Below are positions 47,615 through 57,658 of a DNA stretch of 64,000 bases, one piece after another. Positions within the stretch are counted from its first letter, which is position 1. The number at the start of each line of letters is the position of its first letter. The DNA comes from Burkholderia vietnamiensis LMG 10929 (GTDB lineage Bacteria > Pseudomonadota > Gammaproteobacteria > Burkholderiales > Burkholderiaceae): positions 1,550,001 through 1,614,000 of the forward strand of contig NZ_CP009631.1 in the NCBI RefSeq assembly GCF_000959445.1, read 5' to 3'. The notes beneath the pieces are model-generated. The model saw only the letters and a list, made by a program, of their open reading frames with translations. It had not been told where the DNA came from and did not search any database. Position numbers and translations under genes: made by a program.

Positions 47615-47717
47615 CGTCGGTTTCCGGGAAGCGGCGAAGCGGGGCAGGCAACGGGCGGCGCGACGGCCGCCCGGATCATGGGAATGGGACGCCGAAGCGT
47701 CCGTGCGCGACGGCCGC

Positions 47718-49127
47718 TTACTCGCCGAGGGCGGCGCGCGCGGCCTTGATCGCCGCACGCACCTGGTCGGGTGCGGTGCCGCCCGGATGGTTGCGGCTCG
47801 CGACCGAACCTTCGAGCGTCAGGTAGCCGAACACGTCGTCGCCGATCAGGTGCGCGACGTTCGGCAGTTCCTGCTTCATCTCGTCGAGCGTCAGGTCGGC
47901 GAGATCGATGCCGCGATCGTCGCAGATCCGCACCGCGTGCGCGACGGCTTCGTGCGCGTCGCGGAACGGCAGGCCGCGCTTCACCAGGTAATCGGCGAGG
48001 TCGGTCGCGGTGGAGAAGCCCTGCAGCGCGGCCGCGCGCATCGCGTCCGGCTTCACGGTGATGCCCGCGACCATCTCGGCGAAGATCCGCAGCGTGTCGG
48101 CGACGGTGTCGACCGTGTCGAACAGCGGCTCCTTGTCTTCCTGGTTGTCCTTGTTGTACGCGAGCGGCTGGCCCTTCATCAGCGTGAGCAGCGCCATCAG
48201 GTGGCCGTTGACGCGGCCCGTCTTGCCGCGTGCGAGCTCGGGCACGTCGGGGTTCTTCTTCTGCGGCATGATCGAGCTGCCGGTGCAGAAGCGGTCGGCG
48301 ATGTCGATGAAGCCGACGCGCGGGCTCATCCACAGCACGAGCTCTTCCGAGAAGCGCGACACGTGCGTCATCACGAGCGCGGACGCGGCCGTGAATTCGA
48401 TCGCGAAGTCGCGATCCGACACCGCGTCGAGCGAATTCGCGCAGATGCCGTCGAAGCCGAGCGTCTTCGCGACCGCATGACGATCGATCGGATAGCTGGT
48501 GCCGGCGAGCGCTGCCGCGCCGAGCGGCAGACGGTTCACGCGCGTGCGGCAGTCGCGCATGCGCTGCGCGTCGCGCGTGAACATCTCGACATAGGCGAGC
48601 AGATGGTGGCCGAACGTGACCGGCTGCGCGACCTGCAGGTGCGTGAAGCCCGGCATGATCGTGTCGGCGTTCTGCTCCGCGAGATCGAGCAGCGCGCCGC
48701 GCAGGTCGTTCAGCAGGCCGCCGATCCGGTCGATCTCGCCGCGCAGCCACAAGCGGATGTCGGTCGCGACCTGGTCGTTGCGCGAGCGGCCCGTGTGCAG
48801 ACGCTTGCCGGCGTCGCCGATCAGCGCGGTGAGGCGCGCCTCGATGTTCAGGTGGACGTCCTCGAGATCCAGCTGCCATTCGAATTCGCCGCGCTCGATC
48901 TCGCCCTTGATCTGCGCCATCCCGCGTTCGATCGCGGCGAGGTCGTCGGCGCTGATGATCTTCTGCGCGGCGAGCATGCTCGCGTGCGCGAGCGAGCCGG
49001 CGATGTCGACGAGCGCGAGGCGCTTGTCGAAAAACACCGACGACGTGTAGCGCTTGACCAGCTCCGACATCGGTTCCGAGAAGCGGGCCGACCAGGCCTC
49101 GCCCTTTTTGTGCAGTTGGGACGTCAT
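47718..49127 (-). CDS. argH: Argininosuccinate lyase
   Basis: A 469-residue homotetrameric lyase that splits argininosuccinate into arginine and fumarate, the last step of arginine synthesis. The superfamily signature [10 protein letters not shown] lies at residues 284-293, with the catalytic Ser in the first positions, and the N-terminal GRSNDQ-type segment (HTGRSRNDQ) and TPGFTHLQ-like MPGFTHLQ are present. Length and start ([12 protein letters not shown]) match the family. On the minus strand TAGAAT (49187-49182) may be its -10 element. Confidence 0.96.
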   Translation of the reverse strand: MTSQLHKKGEAWSARFSEPMSELVKRYTSSVFFDKRLALVDIAGSLAHASMLAAQKIISADDLAAIERGMAQIKGEIERGEFEWQLDLEDVHLNIEARLTALIGDAGKRLHTGRSRNDQVATDIRLWLRGEIDRIGGLLNDLRGALLDLAEQNADTIMPGFTHLQVAQPVTFGHHLLAYVEMFTRDAQRMRDCRTRVNRLPLGAAALAGTSYPIDRHAVAKTLGFDGICANSLDAVSDRDFAIEFTAASALVMTHVSRFSEELVLWMSPRVGFIDIADRFCTGSSIMPQKKNPDVPELARGKTGRVNGHLMALLTLMKGQPLAYNKDNQEDKEPLFDTVDTVADTLRIFAEMVAGITVKPDAMRAAALQGFSTATDLADYLVKRGLPFRDAHEAVAHAVRICDDRGIDLADLTLDEMKQELPNVAHLIGDDVFGYLTLEGSVASRNHPGGTAPDQVRAAIKAARAALGE

Positions 49128-49199
49128 GGCGATTCTTCGAAGGGGAGTTGGGCGGCCGTATGCCGCCGAGGGAATCCCGCAATTCTAGCATTCGTGACT

Positions 49200-49474
49200 C
49201 GCGCGGCCGCGCGGGGCATGGGGCGGCGTGGGGCGGAGGCCGGGACGTGCAGCCGTGCAGCGGGCCAGCGTGCAGATGCGCAGACGCCAGAGGTGCAGAC
49301 GCGCTCAGGAGTGCAGGCGTACGGACGCGCCGGGGTTCAGGCGTCGGGCGCCCTGCCGCGCTGACATATCAGGCCCGGGCGCCGATGCCGGTGTCGCAGA
49401 TCGCAAGTCGCGGACCGCAGACCGCGCACCAAGCACCAAGCACCAAGCACCGCCGCCCGCGCGCCTCCCCCGCC
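49200..49474. other. Degenerate short-repeat spacer upstream of argH
   Basis: About 275 bp without a gene. It holds many imperfect GTGCAG/GCAGACG words (49252-49330) and a cluster of three perfect GCACCAA 7-mers plus GCACC at 49426-49451. No open reading frame with a plausible start or family match was seen, and no mobile-element ends. Confidence 0.6.
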
Positions 49475-50284
49475 TCAGTCGCGCACGAGCACGACCAGCT
49501 TCAAATCTTCGCGGTGCGCGGGTTTCAGCGTGATCTGCTGATAGACGACGCGGCCGTCGGCCGGATGATCGAATTCGCGCCGTCCGCCCTCGCGCTCGAA
49601 CACGTCCTGCGACGCCCAGTACTGCGCGAACGCCTCGCTGCCGGCCATCAGCGCATCGATCAGCGCGCGGGTCGGCGCATCGGCGAGGTGGCGGATCGAG
49701 TCCGCGCGAAATTCGGCCGCGAGCCGGCGCGCGCGCGTCTCCCAGTCGACGATCAGCGTACGCGCGGACGGCGCCATGAACGTGAAGCGCAGCAGATTGC
49801 GATCGTGCTCGCCGTCGAGCCAGCCGGTAAACAACGCGGCGGCCGGCGCGTTCCACGCGAGCGCGTTCCATTGCCGGTCGAGTACGTACGCGGGCGTGGC
49901 GATCGCGGCGACGGTCGCCGCGAGCGTCGGCGGCAGGTCGCCCGCCGCGACGTCGGGCTCGGCCGGGTCGCGCTGCGCGGCCAGCTCGAACAGGTAGGCG
50001 CGCTCGGCCTTCGACAGCTGCAGCGCGACGGCGATGCGCGCGAGCGCGTCGGCCGACGCGGACACCGGCCGGCCCTGCTCGATCCACGTGTACCAGGTCG
50101 GGCTGACGCCGCACAGCTGCGCGACTTCCTCGCGCCGCAACCCCGGCGTGCGGCGGCGCGGGCCGGGCGGCAGGCCGACGGCCTGCGGCGACAGACGTTC
50201 GCGGTGCGCGCGGATGAATTCGCCGAGCGCACGGGCGGGCGTGGCATCGAGCGGCGGGTGAGGGGCAGTGGACGGCTGGTTCAT
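49475..50284 (-). CDS. XRE family regulator with MmyB-like C-terminal domain
   Basis: A 269-residue regulator. The N-terminal Cro/C1-type helix-turn-helix spans about residues 38-70 (LRREEVAQLCGVSPTWYTWI). The remaining 190 residues form the MmyB-like domain (PAYVLDRQWNALAWNAPAAA, then NLLRFTFMAP). In Streptomyces and other bacteria such proteins control a neighbouring oxidoreductase or methyltransferase gene. Here the divergent neighbour is a methyltransferase, the most likely target. ATG at 50284; other starts further upstream lack support. Confidence 0.88.
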   Translation of the reverse strand: MNQPSTAPHPPLDATPARALGEFIRAHRERLSPQAVGLPPGPRRRTPGLRREEVAQLCGVSPTWYTWIEQGRPVSASADALARIAVALQLSKAERAYLFELAAQRDPAEPDVAAGDLPPTLAATVAAIATPAYVLDRQWNALAWNAPAAALFTGWLDGEHDRNLLRFTFMAPSARTLIVDWETRARRLAAEFRADSIRHLADAPTRALIDALMAGSEAFAQYWASQDVFEREGGRREFDHPADGRVVYQQITLKPAHREDLKLVVLVRD

Positions 50285-50389
50285 GCGAATGCGGCTGAAA
50301 CGACTCGTGCGAACGGATCGACGTAAAAGGGCACGCCGGGCGCGGCAAGCGCCAGGCAGGTGTAACGAATACCAGAATAACCGCTTAAC

Positions 50390-50418
50390 TTGTACTGGTA
50401 CCAACGCGGCCCTATTGT
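50390..50418 (+). promoter_or_regulatory. Promoter and palindromic operator of the methyltransferase gene
   Basis: TTGTAC (50390-50395) and TATTGT (50413-50418) are 17 bp apart. The spacer starts with the palindrome TGGTACCA (50396-50403), well placed for a repressor such as the divergent XRE protein. The link to that regulator is inference. Confidence 0.55.
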
Positions 50419-50469
50419 AGCGATTCGCGCGCTGGCAGGCAGCGGGCGCATCCAACCAAGGAGCGAACG

Positions 50470-51222
50470 ATGAAACACCACGACCAGGTCGCCGACGCAT
50501 TCGGCACGACGGCTGCCGCCTATCTGACGAGCACGGTCCACGCGACGGGCGCCGATCTCGACATGCTGGCGGCCGCCGTGCGCGCGACGCCGGCGGCCGC
50601 GGTGCTCGATCTCGGCTGCGGCGCGGGCCATGCGAGCTTCGCGGTGGCGCCGCACGTGCGCGACGTGGTCGCGTACGATCTCGCGGCGCCGATGCTCGCG
50701 ACCGTCGACGCCGCCGCGCGCGAGCGCGGGCTCGCGAACGTCCGCACGCAGCAGGGGCCGGCCGAGCGGCTGCCGTTCGAGGCGGGCAGCTTCGACTGGG
50801 TGATCAGCCGGATGAGCGCGCATCACTGGCACGACGTGCCGGCGGCGCTCGCCGACATGCGCCGCGTGCTGAAGCCGGGCGGGCGCGTGCTGATGATCGA
50901 CATCGCGGGCAACGATCATCCGTTGCTTGACACGTATCTGCAGGCGGCCGAAGTGCTGCGCGATGCGTCCCACGTGCGCGATTACCGCGCCGACGAGTGG
51001 CTCGCGATGTTCCGTGGCGCCGGGTTCGACGCGCAGGTGCAACGCCGCTGGCGTTTGCCGATCGATTTCGACACGTGGGTGCAGCGGATCCGCACGCCGG
51101 CCGACAGCGTCGCGGGCATCCGCGCGCTGTGGGCGCATGCACCGGACGAAGTGCGCGGCTACTACGCGGTGCAGCCGGACGGCTCGTTCGAGCACGATGC
51201 GCTGCTGATCGAAGCGTGCTGA
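50470..51222 (+). CDS. Class I SAM-dependent methyltransferase
   Basis: A 250-residue methyltransferase of the UbiE/Ycgj type. The SAM-binding motif I is DLGCGAG at residues 47-53, with the acidic motif II in VVAYDLAAPM and the post-motif region LKPGGRVLMIDI. The substrate is unknown. A clear AAGGAG ribosome-binding site lies 9 bp upstream. It is divergent from an XRE/MmyB regulator, 185 bp away, which probably controls it. Followed by a terminator and ppc on the other strand. Confidence 0.88.
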   Translation: MKHHDQVADAFGTTAAAYLTSTVHATGADLDMLAAAVRATPAAAVLDLGCGAGHASFAVAPHVRDVVAYDLAAPMLATVDAAARERGLANVRTQQGPAERLPFEAGSFDWVISRMSAHHWHDVPAALADMRRVLKPGGRVLMIDIAGNDHPLLDTYLQAAEVLRDASHVRDYRADEWLAMFRGAGFDAQVQRRWRLPIDFDTWVQRIRTPADSVAGIRALWAHAPDEVRGYYAVQPDGSFEHDALLIEAC

Positions 51223-51302
51223 TCGGCGCGCAGTGACCGAAGCCCACTGAGCAACGCCCGCACCGACCGGCGCGCGCAACGCGCCGCGCCGCGCGATGAA
51301 AA

Positions 51303-51336
51303 AAGCCGCGATACGCAAGAGCGCGTATCGCGGCTT
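51303..51336. terminator. Terminator between the methyltransferase gene and ppc
   Basis: AAGCCGCGATACGC and GCGTATCGCGGCTT form a perfect 14-bp stem with a 6-base loop. A run of A precedes it, giving T on the minus strand, so it can serve both convergent genes. Confidence 0.88.
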
Positions 51337-51361
51337 TCGTTTGGCCGCTGCCGTTCGCGGC

Positions 51362-51406
51362 GGCCGTGGCGACCGTGGCGACCGTGGCGACCGTGGCGAC
51401 CGTGGC
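51362..51406. repeat. 9-bp tandem repeat GACCGTGGC, five copies
   Basis: Four perfect copies and one copy with a single change (first position block GGCCGTGGC), between the terminator and the end of ppc. It is non-coding. Confidence 0.92.
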
Positions 51407-51460
51407 GCGAAGCCGGCGCGAAGCTATGCGCCACGCCCCAGCCACCGCGCCGGATGCGGA

Positions 51461-54400
51461 TCAGCCCGTGTTGCGCAGCCCGGCCGCGATCCCGTTGATC
51501 GTCAGATGAATCCCGCGGCGCAGACGCGCGTTCGTGTCGCCCGCGCGGTGACGCTTGATCAGCTCGACCTGCAGGTGGTTCAGCGGATCGAGATACGGGA
51601 AGCGGTTCTTGATCGAGCGCGCGAGCAGCGGGTTGGTCGCGAGGCGCCCTTCGTGCCCGGTGATCTCCGCGAGCGCCTGCGCCGTGCGCTCCCATTCGGC
51701 GACGATCCGCTCGAACACGTGCTTGCGCAGCTTGCGGTCGGCGACCAGCTGCGCGTAGCGCGACGCGACCGCGAGATCGGTCTTCGCGAGCACCATGTCC
51801 ATGTTCGACAGCAGGTTCGCGAAGAACGGCCAGGTCTTGTTCATCTTCTTCAGCAGCGCGACGCGCTTCGTGCGCGCGGCCGCGTCCGGCGCGCCGTCGA
51901 GATACGCGCTCACCGCGCTGCCGAAGCCGTACCAGCCGGTCAGCAGCAAGCGGCACTGGCCCCACGAGAAGCCCCACGGAATCGCGCGCAGATCCTCGAT
52001 CCGGCGGTTCTTCGGGTCCTGCAGCTTGCGCGACGCCGGGCGGCTGCCGATGTTCAGCTCGGCGATCTCGGTGATCGGCGTGGCCGCGAAGAAGTAGTCG
52101 GTGAAGCCGGGCGTTTCGTAGACGAGCGCGCGATACGACGCCATCGCCGCGTCCGACAGCGCCTGCATCGCGGCTTCGAACGCGGGCAGTTGCGCGGGCG
52201 CGTTCGACTGCGGCAGCAGCGACGCCTCGAGCGTCGCGGCCACCACGGTTTCGAGGTTGCGCCGGCCGATCTCCGGGTTGGCGAACTTGCTCGCGATCAC
52301 CTCGCCCTGTTCGGTGAGGCGGATCTGGCCGTTCACGGTGCCCGGCGGCTGCGACAGGATCGCCTGATAGGTCGGGCCGCCGCCGCGGCCGACCGTGCCG
52401 CCGCGGCCGTGGAACAGGCGCAGCGTGATCTTGCGGTCGCGGAACAGGTCGACGAGCGCGAGTTCCGCGCGATACAGCTCCCAGTTCGACGTCAGGAAGC
52501 CGCCGTCCTTGTTGCTGTCCGAATAGCCGAGCATCACTTCCTGCTCGGCGCCCTGATGCGCGATCAGCGCCTCGATGCCCGGCAGCGCGAAGTATTCGCG
52601 CATGATGCGCGCGGCGTCGCGCAGGTCGGGAATGGTTTCGAACAGCGGGATCACCATCAGGCCGTTGCGCGCGCTGTCGTGCGCCGCGCCGAACGCACCT
52701 TCGAGCAGGCCCGTTTCCTTCTGCAGCAGCAGCACCTCGACGAGGTCGCTGACCGTCTCCGTGTGCGAGATGATGTAGTTGCGCACCGCGCGCGGCCCGA
52801 ACTGCGCGCGCACCTCGCGTGCCTTCTCGAACACGCCCAGCTCGCTTTGCGCGAGCGCCGAGTATTCGATGTACGGCGAGCGCAGCGGGCGTGGATCGGC
52901 GAGCGCGGCCAGCAGCGCGATCAGCTTGTCGTCCTCGGACAGCGACGCGTAGTCGGCATGCACGCCCGCGCGCGCGAACAGCTCGGCGACCACCGCTTCG
53001 TGGATGTCGGAGCTCTGGCGCAGGTCGATGCTCGCGAGGTGGAAGCCGAACACTTCGGCTGCGCGCATCAGCGGCGTGAGGCGCGGCGCGGCGAGCGACG
53101 CGCCGTGATGTTCTTCGAGCGACGCGGTCAGCACCTTCAGGTCGGCGACGAACGCTTCGGAATCGGCGTACGGCACCGCGCGCACCGGCGGCGCGCCGCG
53201 GCCGGCGCTGCGCACCGGCACGGTGCCCTCGCCGAGGCGCACGCGGGCGCTCGCCGCGAGCCGCGTGTAGATGCCGATCAGCGCGCGGCGGTAGGGTTCG
53301 TCGACGCGGTGCGGCGACTGGTCCGGCGACGCGGCGGCGAGCGCCTTTACCGCGTCGTTCGCGCCCACCAGCAGGTTCGACACGGAGAGTTCGGCGCCGA
53401 GCTTGTGCACCTGCTCCAGATAGTGTTCGAGGATCACCGCGGCCTGGCGGTTGATCGCTTCGTCGAGCGTCGCGGCCGTCACGTTCGGGTTGCCGTCGCG
53501 ATCGCCGCCGATCCAGCTGCCCATCTGGAAGAACGCGGGCACGCGCGCGGGCAGGCCGTGCTCGGCGAGCGCGGCTTCGATGTCGCCGTACAGCGCGGGC
53601 AGTTCGTCGAGGAAGGTGGCGCGGTAGTACGACAGCGCGTTCTCGATCTCGTCGCCGACCGTCAGGCGCGCGTCGCGCAGCATGCGCGTCTGCCACAGCG
53701 CGGTCACGCGCGCGCGCAGCATCGATTCGTTGTAGGCGCGTTCGCGCGCGGTCAGCGGCTGGTCGCGTTCGGCGAGCAGGCGCGCGATGTCGTGCTGCGC
53801 GTCGAGGATGCTCTTGCGCTGCACCTCGGTCGGGTGCGCAGTCAGCACCGGCACGATCAGCGCATCGTCGAAGAAGCGCTGCAGCACGCGCTTCGATGCG
53901 TTGCCGCTCGTCTTCAGCTGTTCGAGCGCGTACGCGACGGTGCCCGGTTGCGGCGCGGAGCCCGCGAGCGCGTGAATGCGGCGGCGGCGGTTGTGATGGC
54001 GATCTTCCGCGATGTTCGCGAGATGCGAGAAGTAGCTGAACGCGCGCACCACGCTCACCGTCTGTTCCGGCGTCAGCTTGCGCAGCTTCTTCTCGAGCGT
54101 CTGCGCGGCTTGGCTGTCGTCCTCGCGGCGAAACTTCACCGCGGTCTGACGAATCGTTTCGACGACGTCGAACACGGTGTCGCCTTCCTGTTCTCGCACG
54201 ACGTCGCCGAGCAGGCGGCCGAGGAAGCGGATGTCCTCGAACAGCGGGCCGTCCTTGTCCTCGCGCGTGCGCGCGGCGGGCTTCGACGCGCCGGCCGCCT
54301 TCGTCGTGCGTTTTGTCTGACGTATCGAGTCTTTCGGTTTCGTTGCCGGTTTCGTTGCCGGTTTCGCACGGCCGTTCGCGACGGTGGCGAGGGCGCCCGT

Positions 54401-54466
54401 CTGGGCGTCGGTGGAGGGCAGGGCAGCATTGCGGCGCGCCGTACGCGCCGATCCGGAAGACTTCAC
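51461..54466 (-). CDS. ppc: Phosphoenolpyruvate carboxylase
   Basis: A 1001-residue enzyme that carboxylates phosphoenolpyruvate to oxaloacetate to refill the citric-acid cycle. The catalytic His is H211 in [12 protein letters not shown], and [14 protein letters not shown] forms the substrate loop; the C-terminus is the obligatory RNTG. The start is GTG at 54466 behind AAGGAAAC. The first 80 residues are a Lys/Thr/Ala-rich extension with a [10 protein letters not shown] repeat, absent from E. coli Ppc. It is divergent from hemC. Confidence 0.95.
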   Translation of the reverse strand: MKSSGSARTARRNAALPSTDAQTGALATVANGRAKPATKPATKPKDSIRQTKRTTKAAGASKPAARTREDKDGPLFEDIRFLGRLLGDVVREQEGDTVFDVVETIRQTAVKFRREDDSQAAQTLEKKLRKLTPEQTVSVVRAFSYFSHLANIAEDRHHNRRRRIHALAGSAPQPGTVAYALEQLKTSGNASKRVLQRFFDDALIVPVLTAHPTEVQRKSILDAQHDIARLLAERDQPLTARERAYNESMLRARVTALWQTRMLRDARLTVGDEIENALSYYRATFLDELPALYGDIEAALAEHGLPARVPAFFQMGSWIGGDRDGNPNVTAATLDEAINRQAAVILEHYLEQVHKLGAELSVSNLLVGANDAVKALAAASPDQSPHRVDEPYRRALIGIYTRLAASARVRLGEGTVPVRSAGRGAPPVRAVPYADSEAFVADLKVLTASLEEHHGASLAAPRLTPLMRAAEVFGFHLASIDLRQSSDIHEAVVAELFARAGVHADYASLSEDDKLIALLAALADPRPLRSPYIEYSALAQSELGVFEKAREVRAQFGPRAVRNYIISHTETVSDLVEVLLLQKETGLLEGAFGAAHDSARNGLMVIPLFETIPDLRDAARIMREYFALPGIEALIAHQGAEQEVMLGYSDSNKDGGFLTSNWELYRAELALVDLFRDRKITLRLFHGRGGTVGRGGGPTYQAILSQPPGTVNGQIRLTEQGEVIASKFANPEIGRRNLETVVAATLEASLLPQSNAPAQLPAFEAAMQALSDAAMASYRALVYETPGFTDYFFAATPITEIAELNIGSRPASRKLQDPKNRRIEDLRAIPWGFSWGQCRLLLTGWYGFGSAVSAYLDGAPDAAARTKRVALLKKMNKTWPFFANLLSNMDMVLAKTDLAVASRYAQLVADRKLRKHVFERIVAEWERTAQALAEITGHEGRLATNPLLARSIKNRFPYLDPLNHLQVELIKRHRAGDTNARLRRGIHLTINGIAAGLRNTG

Positions 54467-54675
54467 GATGGGTTTCCTTGGGAAAGCTCGAGTCAAAAGG
54501 GACTGCGGGGACTGCGGAACTGCGGTCAAGCAACCAGCTACGTGCGGCACATCCGCGCATCGGTGGCGCCGCGCGCGCGCCCGGGCGCCGCGGATGCAGG
54601 CGCCGCGCCCGGGCGGGCGGGGGCCTGCGTGCTACCATTGTTCGGTCTTCAATCCCGTCCTTCGATGTTCCAGCA

Positions 54676-55677
54676 ATGAATTCCGAGACCTTTTCGGCCG
54701 GGCCGAAATCGGCGCCAGCCCCCGCGACGTTGACGATTGCGTCGCGCGAGAGCCGCCTGGCGATGTGGCAAGCCGAACACGTGCGTGATGCGCTGCGCAA
54801 ATTATATCCAGCTTGTGACGTGAAAATCCTCGGGATGACGACGCGCGGCGATCAGATTCTCGATCGCACGCTGTCGAAGGTCGGCGGCAAGGGCCTGTTC
54901 GTGAAAGAGCTGGAGAATGCGCTTGCCGACGGCCGTGCCGATCTCGCCGTGCATTCGCTGAAGGACGTGCCGATGGCGCTGCCCGACGGCTTCGCGCTGG
55001 CCGCGATCATGGCGCGCGAGGACGCGCGCGACGCGTTCGTGTCGAACGACTACGCATCGCTCGACGCGCTGCCGGCGGGCGCCGTCGTCGGCACGTCGAG
55101 CCTGCGCCGCGAAGCGATGCTGCGCGCCCGCTATCCGCATCTGAACGTGCTGCCGCTGCGCGGCAATCTCGACACGCGTCTCGCGAAGCTCGACCGCGGC
55201 GACTACGCGGCGATCATCCTCGCGGCCGCCGGCCTGAAGCGCCTCGGCCTCGAGGCGCGGATCCGCGCGCTGATCGACGTCGAAGACAGCCTGCCGGCCG
55301 CCGGCCAGGGTGCGCTCGGCATCGAGATCGCCGCGCACCGCAGCGACGTCGCGCAATGGCTCGCGCCTCTGCACGACCCGCACACCGCGCTCGCGGTCGA
55401 AGCGGAGCGGATGGTGTCACGCGCGCTCGGCGGCAGCTGTGAAGTGCCGCTCGCCGCGCATGCGGTGTGGCGTGCCGGCGAGCTGTACCTGACCGGCCGC
55501 GTGTCGACCACCGACGGCCGGCGCGTGCTGAGCGCGCAAGCGTGCGGCGCGGTCATGACCACCGCGGATGCGCTCGCGCTCGGCCGCGCGGTGTCCGACG
55601 AGCTCGACGCGCAGGGCGCGCGCGACATCGTCAATGCATTGCTCGCCGGCTCGCAGGTCGGCAAGGGCGACGCCTGA
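54676..55677 (+). CDS. hemC: Porphobilinogen deaminase (hydroxymethylbilane synthase)
   Basis: A 333-residue enzyme that joins four porphobilinogens into hydroxymethylbilane. The dipyrromethane cofactor is bound to C255 in [21 protein letters not shown] and HSLKDVPM are typical. ATG at 54676. The stop overlaps the start of hemDX by one base, so HemC and HemD are made together, matching the order hemC-hemDX-hemY seen in related bacteria. Confidence 0.96.
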   Translation: MNSETFSAGPKSAPAPATLTIASRESRLAMWQAEHVRDALRKLYPACDVKILGMTTRGDQILDRTLSKVGGKGLFVKELENALADGRADLAVHSLKDVPMALPDGFALAAIMAREDARDAFVSNDYASLDALPAGAVVGTSSLRREAMLRARYPHLNVLPLRGNLDTRLAKLDRGDYAAIILAAAGLKRLGLEARIRALIDVEDSLPAAGQGALGIEIAAHRSDVAQWLAPLHDPHTALAVEAERMVSRALGGSCEVPLAAHAVWRAGELYLTGRVSTTDGRRVLSAQACGAVMTTADALALGRAVSDELDAQGARDIVNALLAGSQVGKGDA

Positions 55678-57656
55678 TGGCGGGCGGCGCGCGCGCGTTC
55701 ACCGCTGTCCTGACCCGCCCGGACGGCCAGTCGGCCGCCCTTGCGGCGCAGCTCGCCGACGCCGGCTGCGACGTGCTCGAATTTCCGCTGATCGACATCG
55801 CGCCGCTCGACGATCCGGCGCCGCTCGTCGCCGCGTTCGCGACGCTGGCCGACTACGCGCTCGTGATCTTCGTGTCGCCGAACGCGATCGACCGTGCGCT
55901 CGCGCACTACGGCGCGATCTGGCCGAATGCGCTGCCGGTCGGCGTCGTCGGCCCCGGCAGCGTCGCGGCGCTCGCGCGTCACGGGATCGCGGCGCCCGCG
56001 CATCGCGTGATCGCGCCGCAGGCGGGCGCCGACGGCGGCGTGCCGCGCTACGATTCGGAAAGCCTGTTCGCCTGCATCGAGGCCGCCTTCGGCGGCGCGC
56101 AGGCGCTCGCAGGCAAGCGCGTGCTGATCGTGCGCGGCGACGGCGGCCGCGAATGGCTCGCCGAGCGCCTGCGCGAAGCCGGCGCCGAAGTCACGCTGGT
56201 CGCGGCATACCGGCGCGTCGTGCCCGAGCCGCGGGTCGGCGCGTGGGAGCGCGTGCATGCGCTGCTGGCCGGCGCACCGCACGCGTGGCTCATCACGAGT
56301 TCCGAAGGCGTGCGCAACCTGCACGAACTCGCGCGGACCCATTTGAACGACGCCGAGATCGACGCCCTGAAGCATGCGCGGCTCCTCGCGCCGCACCCGC
56401 GGATCGAGCAGACCGCGCGCGCACTCGGTTTTGATAGGATTACGCTGACCGGCGCGGGCGATGAGCGCATCGTCCGCGCGTTTCGAACGATGGCCGACGA
56501 GGCCGTCCAACCGGCGACAGCCGCACCGGTGACTAAACGCATGACAGATACCAACGATTCCAAAAGCGTCGCTTCCCAGCCGGCCGCTGCCTCCGCGCCG
56601 CCGCGCAGTCCCTCTTACGTTGCGTCCGAACCGCCGGCGCGCCGCGGCGGCAGCGCGGCGCTGTGGTTCGTCATCGTCGTGCTCGGCTGCGCGGCGGGCG
56701 TCGGCGGCTATGCGCTGAACCGCAAAGTCGACCGGCTCGACGCTTCGTTCGTCGCACGCCAGAAGTCGCTCGACGCGCAGACGGCCGAGCTGCGGACGAA
56801 GACCGAACAGGCGCTCACGGGCACGCACCAGGTCGACACGCAGCTCGCGCAGCTCGACGGCAAGCTCGCCGACGCGCAGAGCGCCCAGCAGGCGCTGCAG
56901 CAGCAATACCAGGACCTGTCGCGCAACCGCGACGCATGGATGCTCGAGGAAGTCGACCAGATGCTGTCGAGCGCGAGCCAGCAGCTGCAGCTGACCGGCA
57001 ACACGCAGCTCGCGCTGATCGCGCTGCAGAATGCCGACGCGCGCCTCGCGACGTCGCAGAGCGCCCAGGCCGTCACCGTGCGCAAGGCGCTCGCGCAGGA
57101 CATCGAGAAGCTGAAGGCCGCGCCGTCGGCCGACCTCACGGGCCTCGCGATCAAGCTCGACGACGCGATCGCGAAAATCGACGCGCTGCCGTTGTCGGGC
57201 GAGGCGATCGTTGCGCACGCGGCGCCGCAGGCCGCACCGGCCGCCGCGTCGTCCGCTGCGCCCGCCGCCGCGGCCGGCGAGCCGCGCTGGAAGGTGTGGT
57301 GGCACGATTTCTCGGCGGGCCTCGGCCAGCAGTTGAAGAGCCTCGTGCAGGTGCGCCGCATCGACAACGCGGACGCGATGCTCGCGTCGCCCGACCAGGG
57401 CTACTTCGTGCGCGAGAACGTGAAGCTGCGCCTGCTCACCGCGCGGCTGTCGCTGCTCGCGCGCAACGACGCGGCGATGAAGTCCGACCTGCATGCTGCG
57501 CAGGCGTCGCTCGGCAAGTATTTCGATCAGGCCTCGAAGGACACGCAATCGGTCGAGGATCTGCTCAAGCAGGTCGACGGCGCATCGCTGACGGTCGCGG
57601 TGCCGAACCTGAACACGAGCCTGAACGCCGTTCAGCAGTTCAAGAGCCGGGGGTAA
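55677..57656 (+). CDS. hemDX: Fused uroporphyrinogen-III synthase / HemX membrane protein
   Basis: A 659-residue fusion. Residues 1 to about 265 are uroporphyrinogen-III synthase HemD (FVSPNAIDRAL, LITSSEGVRNL), which closes hydroxymethylbilane. After a Ser/Pro-rich linker a single transmembrane helix (about 327-349) and a long coiled coil (about 350-430) start the HemX part, which continues as a periplasmic domain (GLGQQLKSLVQVRRID). No stop or frame break separates the two. Other bacteria encode them as separate, often overlapping, genes. HemX's role is not known in detail. hemY begins 2 bp downstream. Confidence 0.92.
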   Translation: MAGGARAFTAVLTRPDGQSAALAAQLADAGCDVLEFPLIDIAPLDDPAPLVAAFATLADYALVIFVSPNAIDRALAHYGAIWPNALPVGVVGPGSVAALARHGIAAPAHRVIAPQAGADGGVPRYDSESLFACIEAAFGGAQALAGKRVLIVRGDGGREWLAERLREAGAEVTLVAAYRRVVPEPRVGAWERVHALLAGAPHAWLITSSEGVRNLHELARTHLNDAEIDALKHARLLAPHPRIEQTARALGFDRITLTGAGDERIVRAFRTMADEAVQPATAAPVTKRMTDTNDSKSVASQPAAASAPPRSPSYVASEPPARRGGSAALWFVIVVLGCAAGVGGYALNRKVDRLDASFVARQKSLDAQTAELRTKTEQALTGTHQVDTQLAQLDGKLADAQSAQQALQQQYQDLSRNRDAWMLEEVDQMLSSASQQLQLTGNTQLALIALQNADARLATSQSAQAVTVRKALAQDIEKLKAAPSADLTGLAIKLDDAIAKIDALPLSGEAIVAHAAPQAAPAAASSAAPAAAAGEPRWKVWWHDFSAGLGQQLKSLVQVRRIDNADAMLASPDQGYFVRENVKLRLLTARLSLLARNDAAMKSDLHAAQASLGKYFDQASKDTQSVEDLLKQVDGASLTVAVPNLNTSLNAVQQFKSRG

Positions 57657-57658
57657 CG

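Noticed and set aside
49426..49451. Short direct repeats resembling a CRISPR array
   Set aside because: Units are 7 bp and directly adjacent, with no unique spacers and no cas genes.
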